Assembly (NCBI RefSeq): GCF_014650955.1
Contig: NZ_BMVY01000001.1
Location: 1,040,271-1,104,270, forward strand
Reading direction: 5' to 3'
DNA from: Streptomyces tauricus
Lineage (GTDB): Bacteria > Actinomycetota > Actinomycetes > Streptomycetales > Streptomycetaceae
Length of the DNA: 64,000 nt
The notes below the pieces were generated by a model that saw nothing but the letters and a program-made list of their open reading frames with translations, had not been told where the DNA came from and searched no databases. Positions 8,179 through 17,596 of the stretch are shown here, piece after piece. Positions within the stretch are counted from its first letter, which is position 1. The number at the start of each line of letters is the position of its first letter. The position numbers and the translations under genes were made by a program.

Positions 8179-8225
8179 CAGTAGCAGTAGCAGTCAGCAG
8201 TCAGCAGTCAGCAGTCAGCAGTCAG
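8179..8225. repeat. Short tandem repeats (CAGTAG x2, CAGTCAG x5)
   Basis: Two perfect 6-bp units (8179-8190) followed by five perfect 7-bp CAGTCAG units (8191-8225), then a degenerate CAAGTAG. They lie between the DUF5997 stop and the ribosome site of the LLM oxidoreductase and give a slippage-prone leader. Confidence 0.85.
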
Positions 8226-8260
8226 CAAGTAGACCTCGTGCCGGACGCCGGAGGAGCCCC

Positions 8261-9286
8261 GTGCCGCTGCCCTCACAACCGTTGCGGAAGCTGGGCTTCC
8301 TGACCATCGGCCTGTTCGACGAGGCCGATCCCCGTGCGGGCCACGAGTCCACGCTGAAGATCATCGAGCTGGGTGAGCGGCTGGGCTTCGACAGCGCGTG
8401 GCTGCGCCACCGCCATCTCCAGTACGGGATCTCCTCCCCCGTGGCCGTCCTCGCCGCGGCCTCGCAGCGCACCACCCGGATCGAGCTGGGCACCGCGGTC
8501 ATCCCGCTGGGCTGGGAGAACCCGCTGCGGCTGGCCGAGGACCTGGCCACGGTGGACCTGCTGTCCGGCGGACGCCTCAATCCGGGCGTCAGCGTCGGCC
8601 CGCCGATGCACTTCGACCAGGTCAAGGACGCACTGTACCCGGACACCGCGGACGCCGAGGACTTCGGTTACGACCGGGTCAGCCGCCTGCTGGACTTCGT
8701 ACGCGGCAAACCGGCCACCGACTTCAGCGGGGTCGAGGGGTTCGAGGTGTTCTCGGACCGTGTCCAGCCGCACGCCGCAGGTCTGGGCAGCCGGCTCTGG
8801 TACGGCGGCGGCAGCCTGCGGTCGGCCCGGTGGGCCGGTGAGCACGGCATGAACTTCCTGACCAGCAGTGTCGTGAAGGCGGAGGAGTCCGAGGACTTCG
8901 CCGAGATCCAGCTGTCCCACGTACGGGCCTTCCGCGCCGCTCACCCCGACGGTGAGCGCGCCCGCGTCTCCCAGGGGCTCGTCGTCATCCCCACCGACAG
9001 TGCCACGCCCGGGCAGCGCGCGAAGTACGAGGCGTACGCCGCGAAGCGGACCCCTCGTACCGCGACGCCCCACGGTCCCGCGCGCATGATGTTCGCGCCG
9101 GATCTCGTCGGGACCTCCGCCGAGATCGCCGAACGGCTGTACGCGCACGCCGCGTTCCGGGAGATCGACGAGGTCGCTTTCGCGCTGCCCTTCACCTTCG
9201 AGCACGCGGACTACGTACAGATCCTCACCGACCTGGCCACCGGACTGGGCCCGGCACTGGGCTGGCGGCCGTCGGCCCAGGGATAG
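8261..9286 (+). CDS. LLM-class flavin-dependent oxidoreductase (luciferase-like)
   Basis: 341 residues with the bacterial luciferase-like TIM barrel: LGFLTIGLFDE at strand 1, GFDSAWLRHRHLQYG, RTTRIELGTAVIPLGWENPLRLAEDLATVDLLSGGRLNPGVSVG (the typical strand 3-4 signature) and a late LWYGGGSLRSARWAGEHGMNFL. Members use FMN or F420 to oxidise small molecules; the substrate cannot be told. The GTG at 8261 has an excellent GGAGGAG site about 9 bases upstream. It follows the DUF5997 gene by 96 bases with tandem repeats between and is convergent with the small GNAT gene. Confidence 0.9.
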   Translation: MPLPSQPLRKLGFLTIGLFDEADPRAGHESTLKIIELGERLGFDSAWLRHRHLQYGISSPVAVLAAASQRTTRIELGTAVIPLGWENPLRLAEDLATVDLLSGGRLNPGVSVGPPMHFDQVKDALYPDTADAEDFGYDRVSRLLDFVRGKPATDFSGVEGFEVFSDRVQPHAAGLGSRLWYGGGSLRSARWAGEHGMNFLTSSVVKAEESEDFAEIQLSHVRAFRAAHPDGERARVSQGLVVIPTDSATPGQRAKYEAYAAKRTPRTATPHGPARMMFAPDLVGTSAEIAERLYAHAAFREIDEVAFALPFTFEHADYVQILTDLATGLGPALGWRPSAQG

Positions 9287-9309
9287 CGGGCCCCTCCCCC
9301 CGGCGTGCC

Positions 9310-9618
9310 TCAGTCGCTGACCCTGCTGCGCGCCTGGTACAGCAGGTCGCCGTACTCGGGGTGCCGGGCGATCCAGCCGGCGTAGAAGGGGCAGGTGGCC
9401 AGCACCCGCAGGCCGGCCGCGCGCGCCTCGTCGAGGGAGGCCCGCACCAGCGCGGAGCCGACGCCCTTGCCCTCGCACTCCGGGGTCACCTCGGTGTGCA
9501 CGAACGCGATGAGCTCCGCCGTGCGGATGTAGTCCGCCCAGCCGGCGACCTCGGGCGCCCCGTCGAGCCGGGCCTCGTAACGCCGCGCCTCGGGCGCGTC
9601 GCTCACCTCCACCGCCAT
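9310..9618 (-). CDS. Small GNAT-type N-acetyltransferase (YjdJ/Acetyltransf_CG type)
   Basis: 102 residues from ATG 9618, chosen because AGGAGGAGAC lies just upstream. It matches the short one-domain acetyltransferase family: EARLDGAPEVAGWADYIR, ELIAFVHTEVTPECEGKGVGSALVRASLDEARAAGLRVLATCPFYAGWIARHPEY. The EGKGVGSALV loop is the acetyl-CoA pyrophosphate-binding motif, and the CPF-x-x-x-[WF]-I-x-x-HPEY ending is typical of this subfamily. The acceptor is unknown. Convergent with the LLM oxidoreductase and divergent from the Methyltransf_19 gene. Confidence 0.9.
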   Translation of the reverse strand: MAVEVSDAPEARRYEARLDGAPEVAGWADYIRTAELIAFVHTEVTPECEGKGVGSALVRASLDEARAAGLRVLATCPFYAGWIARHPEYGDLLYQARSRVSD

Positions 9619-9786
9619 GTCTCCTCCTGCTGTGCGCACGGTCGATCAAGGTCACGACCCTAACCCACACGTGGCCGAAACCATCCGGTGCACCCCCGTT
9701 GACCTGCCCGTACACGGGTGGCCGGGGTGCTCGTTCCACTACGTTGGCGAGCGGCCGACGACACACGATCTCCAGGAGGCGCTCCC

Positions 9787-10596
9787 GTGCCGGACCAGGA
9801 ACCCCAGCTCGCCGACGCTGCCGGGCTGCGGGCCCGGATCGACACGGACAAGCCGCACTCCGCCCGTTTCTGGAACTACTTCGTGGGCGGCAAGGACCAC
9901 TACGAGGTGGACCGGGAGATCGGCGACCAGATCAAGGAGATCTTCCCCGGTCTGGTCGACGTGGCGCTCACGAGCCGGCGCTTCCTCGGGCGCGCGGTCC
10001 GGCACCTCGCCGGTGAGCGGGGCATCCGGCAGTTCCTCGACATCGGCACCGGGCTGCCGACCGCCGACAACACCCACGAGGTCGCCCAGTGCGTGGCCCC
10101 GGACGCGCGGATCGTGTACGTCGACAACGACCCCCTGGTACTCGCCCACGCGCGTGCCCTGCTCACCAGCACCCCGGAAGGCCGCACGGCCTACATCGAC
10201 GCCGATCTGTACGAGCCCGCGGCGATCCTGGAAGCGGCGGCGCACACCCTGGACCTGTCGCGGCCCGTCGCCCTGATGATCCTCAACACGCTCGGCCATG
10301 TCGCCGAGTACGACCGGGCGCGGCAGCTGGTCGGGGACCTCATGGCCCGCCTGCCGTCCGGGAGTTACCTCGTCATCAGCGACAGCACCGCCACCAGCGA
10401 GGGCATGATCGCCGCCTCGGAGGCGTACAACGCCAGCGGGGCCGTCCCGTACCACGTGCGCGGTGTCGAGGAGATCGCCGGCTTCTTCGAGGGGCTGGAT
10501 CTGGTCGAACCCGGCATCGTCCAGGTCACCCGGTGGCGCCCGGACTCGCCGGGCTCCGTGGTGGACGCCTACGGCGGAGTGGGCCGCAAGCCGTAA
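9787..10596 (+). CDS. SAM-dependent methyltransferase, DUF574/Methyltransf_19 family (paralogue 1)
   Basis: 269 residues from GTG 9787 (AGGAGG site upstream). Family features: KPHSARFWNYFVGGKDHYEVDREIG, then the SAM site REGIRQFLDIGTGLPTADNTHEVAQ, the acidic YVDNDPLVLAHARALL and the ending VVDAYGGVGRKP. This family is strongly expanded in Streptomyces and its substrates are largely undefined. A second member of exactly the same length is at 35689-36498, and the two share long identical stretches such as FLDIGTGLPT and YVDNDPLVL. This copy stands alone between a GNAT gene and a small secreted protein; the other sits behind an XRE/DUF397 pair. Confidence 0.93.
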   Translation: MPDQEPQLADAAGLRARIDTDKPHSARFWNYFVGGKDHYEVDREIGDQIKEIFPGLVDVALTSRRFLGRAVRHLAGERGIRQFLDIGTGLPTADNTHEVAQCVAPDARIVYVDNDPLVLAHARALLTSTPEGRTAYIDADLYEPAAILEAAAHTLDLSRPVALMILNTLGHVAEYDRARQLVGDLMARLPSGSYLVISDSTATSEGMIAASEAYNASGAVPYHVRGVEEIAGFFEGLDLVEPGIVQVTRWRPDSPGSVVDAYGGVGRKP

Positions 10597-10618
10597 CCGC
10601 GCCAGTGCCAGCGCCTGA

Positions 10619-10672
10619 CCCTGCTCCCGCTCCGGGTCCGGCTCCGGGTCCGGCTCCGGGTCCGGCTCCGGC
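10619..10672. repeat. Tandem 12-bp repeat (GCTCCGGGTCCG type)
   Basis: About four imperfect copies of a 12-bp unit just after the Methyltransf_19 gene stop. No coding role is seen. The remaining sequence up to 10812 contains nothing else recognisable apart from a likely leader for the next gene. Confidence 0.7.
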
Positions 10673-10812
10673 GGGGCGCCCACGTTTGGGTGATGAATGC
10701 GCGCCGATGGCACGGGCCGCCCCGAGCATGGCTGTAGGAGCGGCGAGGTCACGCGATCGCGTGGCCGGATCTCCCGCTCGTCCGTCCATCACTTCTCCAT
10801 CAGGGAGCAACC

Positions 10813-11079
10813 ATGCGTGTGCGCACCATCCTTGCCGCCGGCGTCTTCGCCGCCACCGCGATCCTGGGCGGCGCCGGCGCGGCCGTCGCCGACGAACACG
10901 ACGAGCGCCACAACGACGGCCGCAACGACAGCCGCTACGAGGGCGACTTCCGCGCGTGCGGCGTGTTCGCGGGCGCCGGTGACGGCCACGCCTACTACGG
11001 CAACGGCTGCGCGGAGTCCCACTGGGAGGGCGAGAACCAGGGCGGCGAGTACGGCGGCGGTCACCACTTCGGGCGCTGA
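10813..11079 (+). CDS. Small secreted protein, hypothetical
   Basis: 88 residues with a signal peptide of about 27 residues ending AAVADEHD. The mature part is acidic and very hydrophilic (HDERHNDGRNDSRYEG), then has two cysteines about 21 residues apart, GDGHAYYGNGCAES, and a Gly/His-rich end GGEYGGGHHFGR. The two cysteines may form one disulfide, and the His/Asp content could allow metal binding, but that is speculation. It is not a chaplin or a recognised antimicrobial. The ATG has a GGGAG site. A strong hairpin follows the stop codon. Confidence 0.75.
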   Translation: MRVRTILAAGVFAATAILGGAGAAVADEHDERHNDGRNDSRYEGDFRACGVFAGAGDGHAYYGNGCAESHWEGENQGGEYGGGHHFGR

Positions 11080-11095
11080 CCGGCCGTAGCGCCGC

Positions 11096-11132
11096 CGTTC
11101 GGGGAACGGTCGTCATGACCGTTCCCCGAACG
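11096..11132. terminator. Bidirectional terminator-like hairpin
   Basis: 16-bp perfect inverted repeat (11096-11111 and 11117-11132) around the loop GTCAT, placed between the convergent small secreted protein and STAS genes. The right arm overlaps the last codons of the STAS gene. There is no T-run, as is usual in streptomycete terminators. Confidence 0.8.
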
Positions 11133-11688
11133 CTCGTACCGGACGGTCCGCGGCGGCGTGCGTCGTGCCGTGCGCGCCCTCTGTTCCGGTGGCCCGGGCC
11201 ACCGCCTCGTCGAACGTGGTGACGGGACGCAGGACGTCATGGGTGCCGTGCGCGCGGACCAGCCGCAGGGTGTCGGGCCGGCAGAGTACGCCTACGGCCG
11301 CCTCATGGGTCAGGGCCCGCCGACAGAAACGTACGAACATGTTCAAGCCGGTGCTGTCCACGAAGGAGACGGCACGCAGGTCGATGACGTACGCCGAGGC
11401 GCGCAGGGCGACCACCGAGTCCAGCCAGGTGCGTAGCCGGGCCGCGCAGGCCAGGTCGATGTCACCGTGCAGTTCCACGACGACCAGACCGTTCCCGTCG
11501 TACAGCCCGCAGTGTTCGGCGGGTGGTGGCCACGAGGCCGTGACGACGGGCTTCAGGTCGTACACGTGCAAGCCGTTCCGGTCCGCGACCCCTGCGTTCC
11601 CGGTGCAAGGCCGGCCGTTCGGCGTCCCCCGTCGACGGCCCTGTTCCGGCCCGGACCTGTGCGGCGGTGTGCGCTCCCCGCACCACAC
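11113..11688 (-). CDS. STAS-domain anti-sigma factor antagonist
   Basis: 191 residues if started at the GTG at 11688; the in-frame GTG at 11565 would give 150 residues and removes an Arg/Pro-rich tail. Residues about 67-175 are a STAS domain: LVVVELHGDIDLACAARLRTWLDSVV, AYVIDLRAVSFVDSTGLNMFVRFCRRA. The DSTGLN segment carries the serine that anti-sigma kinases phosphorylate in SpoIIAA/RsbV-like proteins. It is therefore likely a partner-switching component for an ECF- or SigB-like sigma factor. No sigma factor or RsbW-like kinase gene is adjacent. It is divergent from the response regulator gene at 11833. Confidence 0.88.
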   Translation of the reverse strand: MWCGERTPPHRSGPEQGRRRGTPNGRPCTGNAGVADRNGLHVYDLKPVVTASWPPPAEHCGLYDGNGLVVVELHGDIDLACAARLRTWLDSVVALRASAYVIDLRAVSFVDSTGLNMFVRFCRRALTHEAAVGVLCRPDTLRLVRAHGTHDVLRPVTTFDEAVARATGTEGAHGTTHAAADRPVRAFGERS

Positions 11689-11832
11689 GAGCCCGTGCCG
11701 GAACTCCCCCCGTGTCGGCTCCCCCTTGAACCGCGGGTGCCTACTGTTCTACCTTCGCCACATGGTCGGGGCATCAACGCCCGCTCACCGGCGACACAAC
11801 GAGCGGGCGGCAGTGAGGCCGGGTGGTGACGG

Positions 11833-12507
11833 GTGCGTCCACATCTCGCGCTGATCGACGACGACACCGACTTCGCACTGATGTGCCGTTCCTATCTGGA
11901 GCGTGAGGGCTTCACGGTCACCTGGGCCATGGACGCCCGCGCCGGCCGGGCCGTCATGCACCAGGGTGGTGTGGAGCTGGTCGTCCTCGATCTGGGGCTT
12001 CCCGACGGCAGCGGACTCGAACTGCTGCGGACCCTGCGCGCCACCAGCCGACTGCCGGTGATCGTCGTCAGCGGACGCGGCCATGAGACAGACCGGGTGG
12101 CCGGGCTGGAGATCGGGGCGGACGACTACCTCGTCAAGCCGTTCTCGCAGCGGGAGTTGGTGGCGCGGATCGGTGCCGTACTGCGCAGGTGCCGGCCGCC
12201 GGAGATCCCGGCCGTCCTCGACGTGGGCTCGCTGCGCGTCGACACGGCCGCGTGCCTGGCGAGCGGTACGGGCGTCGCTCTGACCCTGCGGCCCAAGGAG
12301 TACGCCCTCCTGGAACTCCTCGCGCGCTCCCCCGGCCGCGTCTTCTCCGCCGAGCAGTTGCTGGAGCAGATCTGGGGCGCGTCCTGGCAGCAGTCCGCCA
12401 CCGTGATCGAGCACGTGTACCGGCTGCGCGGAAAACTCGCCCGACTCCCCGTGCCCGCCCCGAGGATCACCACGGTGCGCGGCTACGGGTACCGCCTCGA
12501 CCCCTGA
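11833..12507 (+). CDS. OmpR/PhoB-family response regulator
   Basis: 224 residues. The receiver domain begins directly at the start (LALIDDDTDF with the acidic pair), the phosphoacceptor is D53 in VVLDLGLPDGSG, and the conserved Thr/Ser and Lys are in VVSGRG and LVKPFSQRELVARI. The winged-helix DNA-binding domain (about residues 130-222) has LRPKEYALLELLARSPGRVFSAEQLLEQIWG and ITTVRGYGYRLDP. It starts with GTG and ends 8 bases before the GTG of a hybrid histidine kinase, so the two form a two-component pair in one operon. The signal and target genes are unknown. Confidence 0.93.
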   Translation: MRPHLALIDDDTDFALMCRSYLEREGFTVTWAMDARAGRAVMHQGGVELVVLDLGLPDGSGLELLRTLRATSRLPVIVVSGRGHETDRVAGLEIGADDYLVKPFSQRELVARIGAVLRRCRPPEIPAVLDVGSLRVDTAACLASGTGVALTLRPKEYALLELLARSPGRVFSAEQLLEQIWGASWQQSATVIEHVYRLRGKLARLPVPAPRITTVRGYGYRLDP

Positions 12508-12515
12508 GAGCCGCC

Positions 12516-14243
12516 GTGTCCACGACCAGTCCGTCGAACAGTCCGTCAGGCAGCCAGTCGCGCACGCCCTCGGGCAGTCCCTACGCCGTTCCGGATTTCC
12601 GGCAGCTCTTCGAGTTCGCTCTCTCCCCGTTGCTGATCCTCGCGCCGGACTTCGTCATCGTCGAGGTCAACCGTGCCTATCTCGCGGCCACCGGCAAGGG
12701 GCGGGACATCGTCGGACGGCGCATCTTCGACGTGTTCCCCGACAATCCGGCCGATCCCGCGGCCGACGGCGTCGCCAATCTGCGCCGTTCGCTGGAGACG
12801 GTGGTGGGCACCGCGCGTACGGACACCATGGCGCTGCAGCGGTACGACATCCCTGCGGGCGGGAACACCGACGACGGCACCGGGTTCGTGGAGCGCTGGT
12901 GGAGCCCGGTCAACACGCCGGTCCTGGACGCCGAGGGCCGGGTGTCGCACATCATCCACCGGGTGGAGGACGTCACCGAGTTCGTGCTGGTGCGACGGGC
13001 CGGACGCGAGAAGGAGAGGGCCGCCGCGGAGGCGCGGACCCGCGCGGAGGGCATGGAGATCGACCTGTTCGTCCGCGCGCGGGAGATCCGCGAGGTCAAC
13101 GAGCAGCTGCGGCGGCTGAACGGCGACCTCGACGCGGCGGGACACCGGCTGCGGGAGGAGCAGCGTGCCAAGGACCGGTTCATCGCGACGCTCTCGCACG
13201 AGCTGCGCAACCCGCTGGCCGCCGCCACCGCGGCGACCGAGCTGCTGGGGCTCGACATGCCCGGCGGCCATCCCGCGCTGTCCGTCCTGGAACGGCAGCT
13301 CGGCATCCTGGCCCGGATGAGCAACGACCTGCTGGACGGCACCCGCGCGGTGACCGGACGTCTGGAGCTGGTGCCCGAGCGGATGGACCTGCGCTCCGCC
13401 GTCGAGAGCGCCTGCGCCGACATCCGGGGCCTGTTCGGCCACGAGGGGCGCGTGCTGGACGTCCGGCTGCCCGACCGTCCGGTGCTGGTCGACGGCGACC
13501 GGCTGCGGCTGGCCCAGGTGCTGACCAACCTGCTGTCCAACGCGCTCAAGTACACGCTGCCGGGCGGCCGTACGGCCATCCACCTGTCGGCCGGGGAAGG
13601 GCGGGCCCAACTCACCGTCCGGGACGACGGGATCGGTTTCGACCCCGGTCAGGCCGAGGAGCTGTTCGGTGTGTTCATGCGGGCCGCGCCGGCCGGGCCG
13701 CAGACTCCCGAGGGTCTCGGCCTGGGTCTGTCGGTGGTCCGTACCATCCTCGAACTGCACGGTGGCCGGATCTCCGCGCACAGCGACGGTCCCGGCACCG
13801 GAGCCTCGTTCACCGCTCTGCTGCCGCTGGCCGCGTCCGACGGCGATCCGCCGCCTGCCCGGCCCGTGACGCCGCGTCGTGGGCGCAAGCAGCTGGCCGT
13901 CCTGATCGTCGAGGACAACACGGATCTCGCCGCGACCTACCGCACGCTGCTGGACCGCCAGGGCCATCACGTCACGGTCGTCCACACGGGCGCGGACGCC
14001 GTCACCGCGACCGGGAGCCACGTCTTCGACGTCGTGGTGTGTGATCTCGGGCTGCCCGACATGGACGGCTACGAGGTGGCCCGGACGGTGCGCTCACGTC
14101 CGCAGGGTGCCTCGCTGCGTCTCATCGCGGTCTCCGGCTTCAGCCGCGGCACCGACCGCACGCGGTCCCGCGAGGCCGGATTCGACGCCCACCTGGCGAA
14201 ACCCCTGCCTCTCGCGGACCTGCTCGACCTCCTGGAGGCCTGA
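12516..14243 (+). CDS. Hybrid sensor histidine kinase (PAS-HisKA-HATPase-REC)
   Basis: 575 residues from GTG 12516. A Ser/Thr/Pro-rich start is followed by a PAS domain (about 25-150: FRQLFEFALSPLLILAPDFVIVEVNRAYLAATG), a coiled-coil linker, the dimerisation domain with phosphoacceptor H228 in ATLSHELRNP, an ATPase domain (VLTNLLSNALKY, DDGIGFDP, GLGLGLSVV), and a C-terminal receiver domain from about 463 with D510 in VVCDLGLPDMDGY. No transmembrane segment is visible, so it should sense a cytoplasmic signal. It is translated with the OmpR-type regulator just upstream. A receiver on the kinase suggests an internal phosphorelay or feedback. Confidence 0.93.
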   Translation: MSTTSPSNSPSGSQSRTPSGSPYAVPDFRQLFEFALSPLLILAPDFVIVEVNRAYLAATGKGRDIVGRRIFDVFPDNPADPAADGVANLRRSLETVVGTARTDTMALQRYDIPAGGNTDDGTGFVERWWSPVNTPVLDAEGRVSHIIHRVEDVTEFVLVRRAGREKERAAAEARTRAEGMEIDLFVRAREIREVNEQLRRLNGDLDAAGHRLREEQRAKDRFIATLSHELRNPLAAATAATELLGLDMPGGHPALSVLERQLGILARMSNDLLDGTRAVTGRLELVPERMDLRSAVESACADIRGLFGHEGRVLDVRLPDRPVLVDGDRLRLAQVLTNLLSNALKYTLPGGRTAIHLSAGEGRAQLTVRDDGIGFDPGQAEELFGVFMRAAPAGPQTPEGLGLGLSVVRTILELHGGRISAHSDGPGTGASFTALLPLAASDGDPPPARPVTPRRGRKQLAVLIVEDNTDLAATYRTLLDRQGHHVTVVHTGADAVTATGSHVFDVVVCDLGLPDMDGYEVARTVRSRPQGASLRLIAVSGFSRGTDRTRSREAGFDAHLAKPLPLADLLDLLEA

Positions 14244-14300
14244 CCGTCCCGGGTGCCGGAGTGCCTGGGTCGAAAGGGCTCGCGTGGGTACCCGTATCTC

Positions 14301-14522
14301 ATGACTGACGTGGTGGACTCCGATGAACTCCTGCGCCGTATCCAGCGGGCCCGCTCCTGGGCCGGCCGGGAGGAGCAGGCATGGAAGGCGCGCGGCGAAG
14401 AACTCAGGACGGAGGATCCGGACAGCGCGCGCGACGCCGAGCTGCGCGGACACACCTACGAGGCGGTGCGCAAGGCGCTGGACGAGATAGTCACCCCGGG
14501 TGTGCACGATGTGGACGGCTGA
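14301..14522 (+). CDS. Small hypothetical protein
   Basis: 73 residues from ATG 14301: acidic and helical, with RRIQRARSWAGREEQAWKARGEEL and DAELRGHTYEAVRKALDEIV suggesting a two-helix or coiled structure. No known motif. There is no good ribosome site, so it may be leaderless. It lies 57 bases after the hybrid kinase on the same strand and may share its transcript. A longer in-frame extension to 14253 has no start support. Function unknown. Confidence 0.6.
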   Translation: MTDVVDSDELLRRIQRARSWAGREEQAWKARGEELRTEDPDSARDAELRGHTYEAVRKALDEIVTPGVHDVDG

Positions 14523-14527
14523 ATTCT

Positions 14528-14594
14528 CCTCACCGGCACTTCTTCACCGGTATCTCTTCACTGGCACCCACTTCACCGGCATTCACTTCACCGG
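14528..14594. repeat. Degenerate tandem repeat of CTTCACCGG
   Basis: Five copies of CTTCACCGG (one CTCACCGG, one CTTCACTGG) spaced 12-20 bases apart in the gap between a small hypothetical gene and the ABM-domain gene. The repeated TTCACCGG words make this gap unlike nearby intergenic DNA. No function is known. Confidence 0.7.
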
Positions 14595-14630
14595 TCCGTT
14601 TCGCCGGTCCGTGCATGACCCGCTCGGCCC

Positions 14631-15215
14631 ATGGAACCCGAGATGGCCATGAGCACCCCGCAGGTCCCATGCGCCGAGCCCGTCACCACGGTCCTCACCT
14701 GGCAGGTACGTCCCGGCCGGGAAGCCGAGTTCGAGGAGTGGACCCGAGGCGTCGCCGACTGCGTCGCGCGGTTCCCCGGCAACGAAGGGGTGTCCTGGCT
14801 GCGCCCCGAGCCCGGGCACCGGTTCCACGCGGTGCTCCGCTTCGCCGATCCGCAGCGGCTCACCGACTGGCTGGTCTCGCCCGAGCGCGCGGAGTGGCAC
14901 GCGCGGATCGAGGGCGTCGCCACCGAGGTCCGTGACGAACGCCAGTCGACCACCGGGATGGAGAGCTGGTTCCGGCTCCCCGGCACCGCCGTGAAGGCGC
15001 CGCCGCGCTGGAAGATGGTCCTGACGACGTTCCTCGGCGCCTACCCGCTGACGCTCCTCATCCAGTGGCTGGTGGCGCCCGGTACGGCCGCGTGGCCCCT
15101 GCCCCTGCGCGCCGCCGTCTTCCCCCTCGTACTGCTGCCCGTGCTGACCTATCTGGTCATGCCGGGGCTCAGCCGGCTGCTGCGGTTGTGGCTGTACGGC
15201 ACCCCCGACGACTGA
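14631..15215 (+). CDS. ABM-domain (antibiotic biosynthesis monooxygenase-like) membrane protein
   Basis: 194 residues (or 188 from the in-frame ATG at 14649). Residues 15-110 form a dimeric alpha/beta-barrel ABM domain: VTTVLTWQVRPGREAEFEEWTRGVADCVARFPGNEGVSWLRP, FHAVLRFADPQRLTDWLVSPERAEW. Two hydrophobic helices follow near residues 127-180 (LTTFLGAYPLTLLIQWLVA; AAVFPLVLLPVLTYLVMPGL), so the barrel is membrane-attached on the cytoplasmic side. ABM domains occur in quinone-forming monooxygenases and haem-degrading proteins, but this fused form is of unknown activity. It stands alone after a repeat-containing gap. Confidence 0.85.
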   Translation: MEPEMAMSTPQVPCAEPVTTVLTWQVRPGREAEFEEWTRGVADCVARFPGNEGVSWLRPEPGHRFHAVLRFADPQRLTDWLVSPERAEWHARIEGVATEVRDERQSTTGMESWFRLPGTAVKAPPRWKMVLTTFLGAYPLTLLIQWLVAPGTAAWPLPLRAAVFPLVLLPVLTYLVMPGLSRLLRLWLYGTPDD

Positions 15216-15366
15216 CGTCCTGAGCGGTCCGGCTCCGGTCCGCGTCACACGTACGCCTCATCCCGTTGGCGGCGTTTGGCGCGGGCGCTTAGAAAGGTCG
15301 CACAGCAACTCTCGGGCCGCACGTCCGGGCCACGACAGCGACTGCACCCTTCGTAGGGAGCCGAGT

Positions 15367-17136
<1,770 letters not shown>

Positions 17137-17168
17137 CCCGGCGCGAAGGACCGGAGCCCGGTCTGCGG

Positions 17169-17234
17169 GCGTGACGTCGAACGGCGGCTGTCCGACACTC
17201 TCGGGTGTCGGACAGCCGCCGTTCGACGTCACGC
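17169..17234. terminator. Exceptionally long perfect hairpin
   Basis: Two 30-bp arms (17169-17198 and 17205-17234) are exact reverse complements around a six-base loop TCTCGG. It begins 32 bases after the stop of the repeat-containing membrane protein. It most likely terminates transcription, although the length and perfection of the stem are unusual. Confidence 0.8.
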
Positions 17235-17285
17235 GGCGCGTTCGTCGTCATGTCGCACGTTCGTCGTCGCTCCGTGCGTCCGTCG

Positions 17286-17462
17286 TCATGTCGCTCGTCG
17301 GCCGCCCGTTCGCGCGGGCTGCGCACGACGACTCGCCGCGCACGGGGCCTCGTTGGCCCGCGCGGGAGTCTCCTGGCCGCCGCGCAGCACGTAGGTGCCT
17401 CCGCTGAGGCGACGCAGAGGCGTCACTCGGATCCTGACCTCCGGCTGCTGGGTGGTGTCCAT
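17286..17462 (-). CDS. Possible small protein, hypothetical
   Basis: 58 residues from ATG 17462. The first half (MDTTQQPEVRIRVTPLRRLS, then GGTYVLRGGQETPAR) has a balanced composition that looks like a real small protein; the second half becomes Arg/Ala-rich and may be read-through. There is no clear ribosome site. Kept at low confidence because it is the only plausible coding content between the hairpin and the L,D-transpeptidase gene. Confidence 0.35.
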   Translation of the reverse strand: MDTTQQPEVRIRVTPLRRLSGGTYVLRGGQETPARANEAPCAASRRAQPARTGGRRAT

Positions 17463-17596
17463 GCGTCCACAGTGCGCCCGAGGGGCGGGAGCAACCAGAT
17501 CTCTCCTGTGAGCAGGACCGCGGATCCTGGTACCCGCACCACCAGTCAACGGGCGGCCACCGGTCGCCCGTTCGCGAGCACGGGCGGCGTCCGCCC

